DNA from: Candidatus Aerophobota bacterium
GTDB lineage: Bacteria > Aerophobota > Aerophobia > Aerophobales > B3-G15
Direction of reading: 5' to 3'
NCBI GenBank assembly: GCA_030615365.1
Contig: JAUWZM010000001.1
Location: forward strand, 25,686 to 89,685
DNA: 64,000 nt
Positions within the stretch are counted from its first letter, which is position 1; the number at the start of each line of letters is the position of its first letter. A program made the position numbers and the translations under genes. The notes below the pieces were generated by a model. The model did no database searches, had not been told where the DNA came from, and worked only from the letters and a program-made list of their open reading frames with translations. Positions 26,703 through 34,699 of the stretch are shown here, piece after piece.

Positions 26703-27650
26703 ATGAGCTTGGTTTACACATTTTTAATAGTATTTTTTCTGACTGTTATTTTGGTCTTTTTCAGCAAGAAATTAGCAAAGCGATTCCATATTTATGATAA
26801 TCCGGATACCATCATCGCAATTCATAGGCGTCCTGTTCCTCATTCAGGTGGGGTGGGGATGTTTCTGGCGGTTTTTATAACCTTAATGTTGAGCTTCTTT
26901 TTCATTTTTAAGCAGATTAAGCTGTTGAGCTTGGTCAGTGTTTTAATTGGGGGATTGTTAGCTTTCTCTCTGGGATTATGGGATGATTTGAAATGGAAAA
27001 GAATCAGGAAAAACTACAGACCTAATATAAAATTTATTTTACAAGTGGTAGTAAGCGGGGTGGTTAGTATAGTTTTAGTTGTTGGGGGATTGAGTATAAG
27101 ATTTATTCCCATAGGGTTTGTTGGAATGCTTTTGGTGATTTTTTATATCTTTGGGGGGATGAACGCTGTTAACATGCAGGATGGATTGGATGGGCTTGCT
27201 GCAGGATTGGTTGCTATCTCTGCAGTTGGCTTTGCAGGGCTCTCTTTTTTAACTGGTAATACTTTGGGATTGATACTGTCTTTGTCAACTCTGGGAGCAG
27301 TGCTGGGATTCTTGATGTATAATTTTCCTCCTGCCTCCATTTTTATGGGGGATAGCGGGTCCCACTTTCTTGGATTCGTGGTGGCAGCTTTGGCCATCAC
27401 TTTCACATCAAGACCTTACGATTTACGATGGTCCATCGGACCAATTTTGATTATTGGCCTACCGGTATTCGATGCTGCCTGGGCTGTGGGGAGAAGATTT
27501 CTCCGGAGAAAAAAATTATTTCAGGGAGACAGAGGGCATTTCTACGATAGGATGATCCAGAAAGGTGTTTCAGTGAGGAGGACCGTACTGATGTGTTGGC
27601 TCATTCAAGTTGGTTTTGTGGTAGGAGGGGTGAGTTTAACCCAGGTATGA
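26703..27650 (+). CDS. wecA: WecA/TagO-like polyprenyl-phosphate GlcNAc-1-phosphate transferase
   Basis: 315 aa with about ten membrane segments. Transfers GlcNAc-1-P (or a related sugar) from UDP-sugar to undecaprenyl phosphate, starting the lipid-linked glycan. MraY/WecA-superfamily motifs are in order: RRPVPHSGGVGMFLAVF, GLWDDLKWKR, NAVNMQDGLDGLAAGL (the NxxNxxDGxDGL motif), FMGDSGSHFLGF, and the cytosolic HIYDRL-like RGHFYDRMIQKG. A C-terminal membrane helix follows. Start ATG 26703. The HFYDRM form favours a WecA/TagO enzyme over MraY. Confidence 0.87.
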   Translation: MSLVYTFLIVFFLTVILVFFSKKLAKRFHIYDNPDTIIAIHRRPVPHSGGVGMFLAVFITLMLSFFFIFKQIKLLSLVSVLIGGLLAFSLGLWDDLKWKRIRKNYRPNIKFILQVVVSGVVSIVLVVGGLSIRFIPIGFVGMLLVIFYIFGGMNAVNMQDGLDGLAAGLVAISAVGFAGLSFLTGNTLGLILSLSTLGAVLGFLMYNFPPASIFMGDSGSHFLGFVVAALAITFTSRPYDLRWSIGPILIIGLPVFDAAWAVGRRFLRRKKLFQGDRGHFYDRMIQKGVSVRRTVLMCWLIQVGFVVGGVSLTQV

Positions 27651-27756
27651 TTGGTTTATCTGGTTGAGGCAAGAATCAAATACGGAAAAAATTGACAGGT
27701 GTAGACAGGGTTGAAGGAGGAGCTCAGGGGAATTATCAAATGTCCCAGGCTCAGAT

Positions 27757-28014
27757 TTAATGTTTCTGCAACTTTTCCTGCACCCAGAGGTTGAGCAACG
27801 TTTCAGAAGATACCCCTCGTTGTTTAGCAATTTCTCTAATTTTCGTCGACAGTGTAATATCCAATGCATAGTAGGTTACTTCAGATCGGATATCTACCTC
27901 AAAATCAACAGGTTTTGTCTGGTCCCAGTATTCGGCAAGATCATGCCTGTCCCAAAACTCACTTATTTCTTGGTAAGATTTAGCTTTTGAAATCGAGCTC
28001 TTATTTTTGTTCAT
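27757..28014 (-). CDS. brnA: BrnA/CopG-like antitoxin
   Basis: 85 aa. Charged N-terminus with ISEFWDRHDLAEYWDQTKPV, the CopG-antitoxin/BrnA region that wraps the toxin, followed by VDIRSEVTYYALDITLSTKI and a helix-turn-helix like IAKQRGVSSETLLNLWVQEK. ATG 28014 follows AAAGGAGAAAAT. It overlaps the upstream toxin gene by 14 bases, as is usual for brnTA. Confidence 0.82.
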   Translation of the reverse strand: MNKNKSSISKAKSYQEISEFWDRHDLAEYWDQTKPVDFEVDIRSEVTYYALDITLSTKIREIAKQRGVSSETLLNLWVQEKLQKH

Positions 28015-28285
28015 ATTTTCTCCTTTCCGCCCGAGTCATATCTCGTGCTGATAAGATAAGTGCATGTCCATCTTTTTTATGTATAAAGAAAACAATCAAA
28101 TAACGCCCATCATTAGTCTGCCCCAGAGCTGCGTATACATTTTCGTCCGAACGATGTCCTTTTTCAACAAAGCGGAACTGTGGATGGGAAGCAAAAACTT
28201 CTTTAACCTCCTCTTGTTTAACATTGTGCTTGGATTCCAATTTTTCAATTATACTGTTAGACCAAATAAATCCAGTGATCTTCAC
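28001..28285 (-). CDS. brnT: BrnT-family ribonuclease toxin
   Basis: 94 aa, RelE-fold BrnT toxin, expected to cleave mRNA. Signatures: FIWSNSIIEKLESKHNVKQE, EEVKEVFASHP, YAALGQTNDGRYLIVFFI and the C-terminal LILSARDMTRAERRKYEQK. Start GTG 28285. Its 5' side lies directly against a truncated hicA head, so brnTA appears to have landed in a hicBA operon. Confidence 0.85.
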   Translation of the reverse strand: MKITGFIWSNSIIEKLESKHNVKQEEVKEVFASHPQFRFVEKGHRSDENVYAALGQTNDGRYLIVFFIHKKDGHALILSARDMTRAERRKYEQK

Positions 28286-28316
28286 AACATTTCCCCATTT
28301 TCAAGATAGAAAAGAA

Positions 28317-28370
28317 TTTTCGCAATCGCCTGATGAAATCTCTACGTTTACACGGCGTCCATTTACTCAC
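28317..28370 (-). pseudogene. hicA: Truncated hicA head
   Basis: GTG 28370, overlapping the hicB stop, begins SKWTPCKRRDFIRRLRK, the N-terminal double-stranded-RNA-binding start of HicA toxins (xRRDFIRRLRKLGF). After ~18 codons similarity stops and the frame runs without meaning into brnT. The catalytic His is absent. Confidence 0.7.
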
Positions 28371-28620
28371 GGCTCAGCTTCTTATTAAGATTAATATCTG
28401 CGATCACTGGCAAAGGGTGGCCCAGTTTAAGGCCGACGAGAATCCAGTCTTCTAAGGTAGAACGCAGTTCTTCCTCGCAGTTATGTAAGGTAAAACCAAA
28501 TGCTACTACTCCTTTGGATAGTGGAATGCGTCCTGCAAATGTGCCGTCTTTTAGCTTATCATAAACCGCCTGGACCATAGCTTGATTCACATAATCGGTA
28601 AGGATGAATCGCATAGCCAT
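28363..28620 (-). CDS. hicB: HicB-like antitoxin (partner broken)
   Basis: 85 aa, partial RNase H fold. The family end is clear: GVVAFGFTLHNCEEELRSTL and EDWILVGLKLGHPLPVI, as in HicB proteins of the LEDWILLGLRLG type. ATG 28620 has GGAGG six bases upstream. No DNA-binding domain follows. The toxin gene that should come next is only a head fragment, so this antitoxin is an orphan. Confidence 0.75.
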   Translation of the reverse strand: MAMRFILTDYVNQAMVQAVYDKLKDGTFAGRIPLSKGVVAFGFTLHNCEEELRSTLEDWILVGLKLGHPLPVIADINLNKKLSRE

Positions 28621-28690
28621 CGCATACCTCCAATTGAAAAGAGTATAACCAATGAGAAGTATAGTAATAAAGGAGAAAGTGTCAAGAAGA

Positions 28691-29929
28691 ATGAGAATTC
28701 CTCTATCAAATCCTGATATAACAGAGCGAGAGAGAAAAGCGGTTTTGGAAGTCTTGAGAACGCCAAACTTAAGTCTTGGGCCAAAACTGCAAGAGTTTGA
28801 GGAAAAAATAGCTAAGTATGTGGGCTGCCATTATGCCATTGCTGTTAACAGTGGGACAAGCGCTCTTCATCTTATTATACGGGCAATGGGAATTGGACAA
28901 GGAGATGAGGTAATTACCACTCCCTTTAGTTTTATTGCCTCTGCTAATTGCATTCTCTTTGAGAGGGCAAGGCCTGTTTTTGTAGATATTGATGCGGAAA
29001 CTTTAAATATTGATGTAAGGAAAATCGTTGAAAAGCTGAAGAGTTTAAAAAAAATTAAAGATTTAAAGAAGATAAAGGCTATATTAGCTGTTGATGTTTT
29101 TGGACACCCAGCAAGGTGGGATAAGCTCAAAGAGATTGCTAAAAACTATAATTTGAGACTTATTGAGGACTCAGCTGAGGCTTTAGGAGCTGAATACAAA
29201 GGTAGGAAGGCAGGGTCCCTGGGAGATGCGGGAGTTTTCGGATTTTACCCTAATAAGCAGATAACTACAGGAGAAGGTGGAGCAATAGTTACTGATGATG
29301 AAAAAATTGCGAGGCTTTGCCGAAGTATGAGGAATCAGGGAAGGGATGAGGGAAATGATTGGCTGGAGCACAAAAGATTAGGGTATAACTACAGGTTAAG
29401 TGATATTAACTGTGCTCTGGGGTGTGCCCAGCTTGAGCGAATCGATGAAATTCTGGAAAAGCGGGATAAGGTAGCTAAGATGTATAATGAGAGATTATCG
29501 GATATGGACGAGGTTGAAACTCCCTATGTTTCTCAAGAGGTAAACCCTTCACCCTCACCTAACCTCTCCCCTCAAGGGAGAGGAAATGAGGAAATGATAA
29601 TTCCCTCTCCCCCCAGGGGAGAGGGAATAGGAAGAAGGATAAAGATAAGCTGGTTTGTTTATGTTGTTCGTTTGAGAGGTGATTATACTCAGGCGGAGCG
29701 GGATAAAATTCTTAAGGGACTTAGAGAAAGAGGAGTCGAGTGTAGAGCCTATTTTAGTCCTATTCATCTACAACCTTTTTACAGAGAGATGTTTGGATAT
29801 AAAAAGGGAGATTTTCCTATTGCAGAATCTGTAGCAGAGCGAACTATTGCACTGCCCTTTTATAATAATTTGAGAGATGAAGAGATAAATTATGTGGTGG
29901 AAAATTTAAAAAAAGCTTTAAAAAAGTAG
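28691..29929 (+). CDS. DegT/DnrJ/EryC1 aminotransferase with an in-frame repeat insert
   Basis: PLP-dependent sugar aminotransferase. ATG 28691 gives RIPLSNPDITERERKAVLEV, the usual opening; ATG 28652 is an alternative. Fold-type I motifs: AVNSGTSALHLIIRAMGIG, LRLIEDSAEALGAEYKGRKA, FGFYPNKQITTGEGGAIV with the Schiff-base Lys in PNKQ, and LGYNYRLSDINCALGCAQLE. Between VSQEV and KISWFVYVV about 33 codons (29542-29640) are a palindromic dispersed repeat, Pro/Gly rich. It is in frame with no stop. It likely aminates the 4-keto sugar made by the CapD-type dehydratase at 30367. Confidence 0.87.
   Translation: MRIPLSNPDITERERKAVLEVLRTPNLSLGPKLQEFEEKIAKYVGCHYAIAVNSGTSALHLIIRAMGIGQGDEVITTPFSFIASANCILFERARPVFVDIDAETLNIDVRKIVEKLKSLKKIKDLKKIKAILAVDVFGHPARWDKLKEIAKNYNLRLIEDSAEALGAEYKGRKAGSLGDAGVFGFYPNKQITTGEGGAIVTDDEKIARLCRSMRNQGRDEGNDWLEHKRLGYNYRLSDINCALGCAQLERIDEILEKRDKVAKMYNERLSDMDEVETPYVSQEVNPSPSPNLSPQGRGNEEMIIPSPPRGEGIGRRIKISWFVYVVRLRGDYTQAERDKILKGLRERGVECRAYFSPIHLQPFYREMFGYKKGDFPIAESVAERTIALPFYNNLRDEEINYVVENLKKALKK
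29542..29640 (+). repeat. Palindromic repeat inserted in frame in the aminotransferase gene
   Basis: Contains CCTCTCCCCTCAAGGGAGAG and CCCTCTCCCCCCAGGGGAGA, two inverted hairpins separated by an AT-rich linker. Translated it gives SPNLSPQGRG and PSPPRGEG, a pattern known from dispersed palindromes. Length is a multiple of three, so the host frame is kept. Confidence 0.75.
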
Positions 29930-29930
29930 C

Positions 29931-30152
29931 CACAACCTTTAAGTTGCGCTAATTTTCGCAGGTTTTACACAGGCAAGATACCTGTGCTAATAGTCTGCGG
30001 CTACCTAAGAAATGGAAAAGTAGTGCAGACCTTTAGGTTTGCCCATATTCATCAGGCCTAAAGGCCTGAGCTACATGATACTTGCCTAAATTCATCAAGA
30101 TGTAGTGCAGACCTTTAGGTTTGTCCATTGGCAGGTCTAAAGACCTGCGCTA
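29931..30152. repeat. REP-like palindrome cluster (BIME arrangement)
   Basis: Non-coding stretch after the aminotransferase. It holds palindromes CAACCTTTAAGTTG, CAGGCAAGATACCTG, two units GTAG-TG-CAGACCTTTAGGTTTG, one CAGGCCTAAAGGCCTG-AG-CTAC and one CAGGTCTAAAGACCTG-CG-CTAC, in both orientations. The constant feature is the GTAG/CTAC foot. Confidence 0.7.
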
Positions 30153-30230
30153 CCCTTTTATAGCAATTTGGAAGAGGAAGAGATTGAGTATGTGGTGGAA
30201 AATTTAAAGAAGATCATAAGAAGATGGTGA
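30153..30230 (+). pseudogene. DegT aminotransferase 3' tail, vestigial
   Basis: Directly after a REP foot, the frame PFYSNLEEEEIEYVVENLKK then IIRRW and stop copies the end of the upstream aminotransferase (PFYNNLRDEEINYVVENLKK). It differs at several positions, so it is the end of a different but related aminotransferase gene, or an old duplicate. No start or ribosome site. Confidence 0.82.
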
Positions 30231-30234
30231 TAAA

Positions 30235-30334
30235 GTCTGATAAATCAGACCGCTACAATATTAATGTCAATGTCAATGAGCCTGATAAATCAGGCAGCTA
30301 CAAGATTAAAGAGCCTGATAAATCAGGCAGCTAC
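30235..30334. repeat. Three REP-like palindromes, CTGATAAATCAG type
   Basis: GTCTGATAAATCAGAC-CG-CTAC once and GCCTGATAAATCAGGC-AG-CTAC twice, all in the same orientation, ending ~30 bases before the CapD-type gene. Same foot as other REP units but a different stem. Confidence 0.7.
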
Positions 30335-30366
30335 GCTCATAAGGAAAGTGCTAAAGGAGAAGATTT

Positions 30367-32268
30367 ATGCTTATTAAAGAAAATCTAAAAAAATTGCTCC
30401 AGCGGGTCTTAAAGAAGACCAATCGGAAAAGAGTTATTTTCTTTCTTATAGTTGATGGTGTTTTAATATCTCTTTCTATGTGGATTGCTTTTTTGTTAAG
30501 ATTTGAAGCTAAAATTCCTATGGTTTATTTAACTGACCTCTGGCTCTTTATTCTTATCTCCCTTTTTATTAAGATTTTCTTTCTTCACCTTAACGGACTA
30601 TACAGGATTAGTTGGTCTTATATAAGCACAGAAGAGCTCCTTTCTTTGGTAAAAGCACTTGGTTATAGCTTTCTGGTTATGGCTTCTATTTTCCTTTTAT
30701 TTAGACACCTCCCTCCTTTCTCCAGGTTTCCAAGATCCATACTTATCATTGATTTTTCTATTTCGCTGTTGTTTATAGGAATTTTCAGGATAGCCAAGAG
30801 AATGTATCTTCAGATTTTTAAATGGCCACACCCTAAAGAGAGTAGCAATAGAAAAAGAGCACTCATAGTAGGTGCAGGAGGTGCTGGAGAACAGATAGTA
30901 AGGGATATGTTAAGAAAAAACTCTCAGTATTTCCCCATAGGATTTGTAGATGATGATCCCATGAAGGTTAGAATATCTATTCATAACATCAAGGTACTGG
31001 GGAAATGTAAGGATATACCTAATCTGGCAAACTACCGTGATATTGAAAGTCTTCTTATTGCTATGCCTTCCGCAAATTCTAAACTCATAAGAGAAATTGT
31101 AAGGTTAGGAAAAGAGGCAAAAATTCAAGATATTCGCATTATTCCCAGCTTAACTGAACTTATCTCTGGCAAGGCTTCTCTCTCTGATGTAAGGGAGATT
31201 CAGGTGGAGGACCTTTTAGGCAGAGACCCAGTTAAAATAAAAGTTAACAACATAAAGCGTTTTCTAAAAGGTAAAACTGTTCTGGTTACAGGGGCGGGGG
31301 GCTCCATTGGCTCTGAGCTTTGTAGACAGATTTCAAGATTTGACCCACGAAAGCTTATCATTTTAGATCAGGATGAAACTTCTCTTTTTAATATTGAAAG
31401 AAACCTAATGAATCTCTCCCATCTTGAGATTTTACCTGTGGTAGCTGATGTAAGGAATAGACGTAAAATGGAGGATTTGTTCACTCAGTTTCATCCCCAG
31501 ATCATCTTCCACGCTGCTGCCTACAAGCATGTTCCTATGATGGAAGCCCATCCTGATGAGGCGGTAAGGAATAACATTATGGGTGTTCTGGTTATCGGGG
31601 AGATTGCCATAAAGTGTGGGGCAGAAAAGTTTGTACTCATCTCCACAGATAAGGCAGTTAATCCTACATCGGTTATGGGAGCTACCAAAGGGGTGGCAGA
31701 GTTTTTATGTGCAGAGCTTAACAGAAAAAATTCCGTCCACTTTTTAGCAGTAAGATTTGGAAATGTCCTGGGAAGCAGGGGGAGCGTTATTCCTATATTC
31801 GAGGAGCAAATAAGAAAAGGTGGACCGGTAACGATAACTCACCCTGAAATGAAAAGATACTTTATGATTACATCTGAGGCAACTCTTTTAGTCTTGCAGG
31901 CAGGGGCTATAGGAGAGGGTGGAGAGGTTTTTGTCCTGGATATGGGAAAACCTGTAAAGATTGTAGATTTAGCTAAAGAGTTAATTAAACTCTCAGGATA
32001 TGAGGTGGATGTAGATATGCCTATCATCTTTACAGGGATAAGACCTGGGGAAAAATTGTGTGAGAGGCTGTTTGCAGAAGGTGAGAATGCTATACCAACT
32101 GAGCATAAGAAGATATTTATGGTAAAGGTTAATTCAAATTTAAGAGGGAAGAATCTGGAAGATTGCTTAGAAAGATTAAACACACTGGCTGAGAGAGGTA
32201 ATAATGGCGAGATCGTGGAGCTTTTAAAGGAGATGGTGCCCGGGTACCACACTAATAGCAATTACTAA
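30367..32268 (+). CDS. Membrane-bound nucleotide-sugar 4,6-dehydratase (CapD/PglF type)
   Basis: 633 aa. Four membrane helices (residues ~22-145), a first Rossmann domain (ALIVGAGGAGEQIVRDML, ~165) and a catalytic extended SDR domain (TVLVTGAGGSIGSELCRQIS, ~310; FHAAAYKHVPMMEAHPDEAV; STDKAVNPTSVMGATKGVAE; AVRFGNVLGSRGSVIP). The TDKAVNP motif with Asp-Lys in place of the usual SDR Tyr is diagnostic of PglF/FlaA1-like UDP-GlcNAc 4,6-dehydratases. With the DegT enzyme it would make a 4-amino-6-deoxy sugar such as a bacillosamine precursor. Start ATG 30367 with AAAGGAG upstream. Confidence 0.9.
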   Translation: MLIKENLKKLLQRVLKKTNRKRVIFFLIVDGVLISLSMWIAFLLRFEAKIPMVYLTDLWLFILISLFIKIFFLHLNGLYRISWSYISTEELLSLVKALGYSFLVMASIFLLFRHLPPFSRFPRSILIIDFSISLLFIGIFRIAKRMYLQIFKWPHPKESSNRKRALIVGAGGAGEQIVRDMLRKNSQYFPIGFVDDDPMKVRISIHNIKVLGKCKDIPNLANYRDIESLLIAMPSANSKLIREIVRLGKEAKIQDIRIIPSLTELISGKASLSDVREIQVEDLLGRDPVKIKVNNIKRFLKGKTVLVTGAGGSIGSELCRQISRFDPRKLIILDQDETSLFNIERNLMNLSHLEILPVVADVRNRRKMEDLFTQFHPQIIFHAAAYKHVPMMEAHPDEAVRNNIMGVLVIGEIAIKCGAEKFVLISTDKAVNPTSVMGATKGVAEFLCAELNRKNSVHFLAVRFGNVLGSRGSVIPIFEEQIRKGGPVTITHPEMKRYFMITSEATLLVLQAGAIGEGGEVFVLDMGKPVKIVDLAKELIKLSGYEVDVDMPIIFTGIRPGEKLCERLFAEGENAIPTEHKKIFMVKVNSNLRGKNLEDCLERLNTLAERGNNGEIVELLKEMVPGYHTNSNY

Positions 32269-32361
32269 TATGTAATGGGTGAAATCTCGTTTATCTCGTT
32301 TGTCTGAGAGGAGAGGATAAGAATGAGAGCTGAGTGGTTCAAGAAGAAGGAAGATGGTTAA

Positions 32362-33033
32362 TTGCAGGTAACTGACAATATTCATCTTATTCCGAGCTCA
32401 AGATCTCTCTCCAGATTGAGAAGCTCTAATGTCTATTTGATAGTGGGTGAGAGGCTCACAGTAGTGGATACAGGAATGCCACACAATGCCAGTAAAATCG
32501 TTGATTATGCCAAATACCTGGGAAAGAACCCAGCCGATATTGACCTGGTGATTCTTACCCATTGGCACATAGACCACTCAGGTAGTGCTGCCAAGCTTAA
32601 GGAAATGACCGGGGCTAAAGTGGCCATTCACCAAGATGATGCACCTTATTTATCGGGAAAAAGGAAATTTGAGATGTCCACACTATTTGCCAGTCTTTCT
32701 CTGAGGATATTCGCCAGGTTGAGCGGATTTCGACATGTAGTGCCAGATCTTCTTCTTAAGACAGGAGATAAGCTGGATATATCTGGGGGATTGGAAGTTC
32801 TTCATATTCCGGGTCATACCCCTGGCTCTATTTGCCTTTATCAACCTGGGAGGCTATTGTTTAGTGGAGATGCTTTAAGAGATAAACAAGGGGGAGGATT
32901 ATCTGATTTATCTAACTGTTTACTGCATAGAGAAAGAACGATAGAGGCAATCAAAAAAACTTTCAAACTGGATTTTAAAATTCTGCTGCCTGGGCATGGA
33001 AATCCTGTATTCCTGCCAACTTCCCATAGTTAA
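32362..33033 (+). CDS. MBL-fold metallo-hydrolase
   Basis: 223 aa, glyoxalase II-like. Metal ligands in THWHIDHSGSAAKL (HxHxDH), IPGHTPGSICLY (His), FSGDAL (Asp) and LLPGHGNP (His). Start TTG 32362, with AGAAGGAAG upstream. Substrate not identifiable; thioester or cyclic nucleotide hydrolysis are family options. It runs against a minus-strand hicB fragment at its 3' end. Confidence 0.85.
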   Translation: MQVTDNIHLIPSSRSLSRLRSSNVYLIVGERLTVVDTGMPHNASKIVDYAKYLGKNPADIDLVILTHWHIDHSGSAAKLKEMTGAKVAIHQDDAPYLSGKRKFEMSTLFASLSLRIFARLSGFRHVVPDLLLKTGDKLDISGGLEVLHIPGHTPGSICLYQPGRLLFSGDALRDKQGGGLSDLSNCLLHRERTIEAIKKTFKLDFKILLPGHGNPVFLPTSHS

Positions 33034-33040
33034 GAATATA

Positions 33041-33105
33041 AGACCATAACCATCAGAATGTTTTTCTATAATGATCTTAATTTCTCTTTTTTTAGTAACT
33101 TTCAC
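33041..33105 (-). pseudogene. HicB-like antitoxin head fragment
   Basis: From 33105 (GTG after GGAAGAG) the frame begins KVTKKREIKIIIEKHSDGYG, matching the first strand of HicB-type antitoxins (REIKVIIEKHPDGY). It then runs into the antisense of the metallo-hydrolase gene and loses similarity. Only the 5' ~20 codons remain. The ~150 bases between it and ispG contain no recognisable gene. Confidence 0.55.
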
Positions 33106-33255
33106 CTCTTCCTTCTAATAGGTTGGTAGATAGCTCTTACTTTTTCTGTAGGAAAGTGTATGAGGGTTAGGGGAAATGCCAGGGAGGTGAAAAAAGGTCC
33201 AGGAGACTTGTGGTAAAAGGTTGCCCTATAATGGAAAGGAAGATGTGAGTAAAGG

Positions 33256-34398
33256 TTAGCCCTTTATGGGAGAGGAAGAGGAATAGCTCATCTTCTTAAC
33301 TTCTTCTATTAAAACCTTTGCTAGATCTTTTCCCCTGATCTTTCTCAGGGGCTTCCCTTTTTTAAAGAGAATCCCGCCATCTCTGGTGCAGGCTATTCCA
33401 ATATCAGCGTCCTTAGCCTCACCCGGACCATTAACTTCGCAGCCCATAATAGCTATTTTTAAAGGAGCCTCAATTTCTTCAATTCCAGAGAGAACATCCC
33501 TAACAACTCTCTCTAAATCTGCATGACATCTTCCACAGATAGGGCAGGAAACTAAAACTGGTCCTTTGTTATATAAAGATAGAGATTTTAGGATTTCATA
33601 ACTTATTTTTATCTCCTCTACAGGGTCATCGGGTAAAGAAACTCTGATAATATCTCCTATTCCCTGAGAGAGAAGAGTTCCCATAGTTATGGATGATCTG
33701 ATAATACTTTGAAGAGAAGAACCGGTAGCAGGTATTTCTAAATGAAAAGGGTAGGGGATTTTATTGCTGAGAAACTGATAAGAGAGAATATCAGTGAGCA
33801 CATCGGGAGTTTTAAGATGGATAATGATATCTGAAAACCCTTCTTTTTCTAAGAATTTTGTAGTATTCAGGGCACTTTTTGCTGTTTTTTTCGCTAATAT
33901 GCTCTGATATTCTTCTGTTTTTTCCCTCCCAGAAACGTATTTTTTATCTAACAAGCTTGAGTTTATCTTTATACCAAGGCAAACTTTTCTTTTCTTAGCT
34001 TTTTTTATTAGCCTTTGCATTTCCTCTTTGCTCATATTTTCTGGATTAACTGTTAATTTATCTATTCCTTGTTTTAGAGCTTCTGAAACAAGCTTATAAT
34101 TAAAGGGAACATCGGCCACCAAAGGAGTATTTAACTCATCCTTAATTTTAGAAAGACCTTTTAGGGCTGCCCTACCTGGAAGAGCTATTTTGATTATTTT
34201 TGCTCCTGTCTTAATGAGTTTCTTGCTTTGAGCAATCGTTGCCGCAGTATCCTCTATTTCAGTTTTGATCATTCCCTGCACAACTATTGGGTTATTCCCA
34301 CCAATTTTTACCTGGCCAATTCTTACAACTTTAGTTTTCCTTCTTTTCACTTGTTTTATCCTAAATTCAGTGTAACTATTCAGGTTTATCATTTTCAC
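33256..34398 (-). CDS. ispG: 4-hydroxy-3-methylbut-2-en-1-yl diphosphate synthase (flavodoxin/ferredoxin)
   Basis: 380 aa. Penultimate step of the MEP isoprenoid pathway, converting MEcPP to HMBPP with a [4Fe-4S] cluster. TIM-barrel start RRKTKVVRIGQVKIGGNNPI; cluster ligands in SCPICGRCHADLE and MGCEVNGPGEAKDADIGIA. Length fits the bacterial two-domain form. The first ~11 codons (KMINLNSYTEF) are encoded by a dispersed repeat (GTAACTATTCAG end), and no Shine-Dalgarno site precedes GTG 34398 or ATG 34392. The native start may therefore be further in, near the RRKTK segment. Confidence 0.9.
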   Translation of the reverse strand: MKMINLNSYTEFRIKQVKRRKTKVVRIGQVKIGGNNPIVVQGMIKTEIEDTAATIAQSKKLIKTGAKIIKIALPGRAALKGLSKIKDELNTPLVADVPFNYKLVSEALKQGIDKLTVNPENMSKEEMQRLIKKAKKRKVCLGIKINSSLLDKKYVSGREKTEEYQSILAKKTAKSALNTTKFLEKEGFSDIIIHLKTPDVLTDILSYQFLSNKIPYPFHLEIPATGSSLQSIIRSSITMGTLLSQGIGDIIRVSLPDDPVEEIKISYEILKSLSLYNKGPVLVSCPICGRCHADLERVVRDVLSGIEEIEAPLKIAIMGCEVNGPGEAKDADIGIACTRDGGILFKKGKPLRKIRGKDLAKVLIEEVKKMSYSSSSPIKG

Positions 34399-34623
34399 CG
34401 CGGAGCACGCGGGGTTCGCGGTGAATTAGGAAAAGAGTCAGCCACAGATTTACGCAGATTCTTTTACTATCGTACTACGAATCTTTTGTCAAAATTCAAT
34501 AATAAACCAACTTCATTAATTGTAGTGCAGACCTTTAGGTCTGCCATAATTTATCAGGTCTAAAGACCTGAGCTACACAAATCTAATTTACCTCTGCGTC
34601 CTCTGTGACCTATGCGGTGAAAA
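34392..34623. repeat. Inverted-repeat-bounded element upstream of ispG
   Basis: TTTTCACCGC (34392-34401) and GCGGTGAAAA (34614-34623) are perfect inverted ends of a ~232-base non-coding stretch that holds GC-rich imperfect repeats (CCGCGGAGCACGCGG) and, nested inside, a BIME. It overlaps the ispG start. Looks like a small non-autonomous element or a composite of repeats. Confidence 0.5.
34522..34576. repeat. BIME: two REP units head to head
   Basis: GTAG-TG-CAGACCTTTAGGTCTG, a short spacer, then CAGGTCTAAAGACCTG-AG-CTAC. The two hairpins have opposite orientation with GTAG/CTAC feet at the outside, the textbook layout of a bacterial interspersed mosaic element. Confidence 0.72.
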
Positions 34624-34699
34624 GTTACTTATTCAGTAAACCCTACCAAGCATAATAGAAAATTTTCTTATCCCAGTCAAGCGTTCACATCAAATCGTC

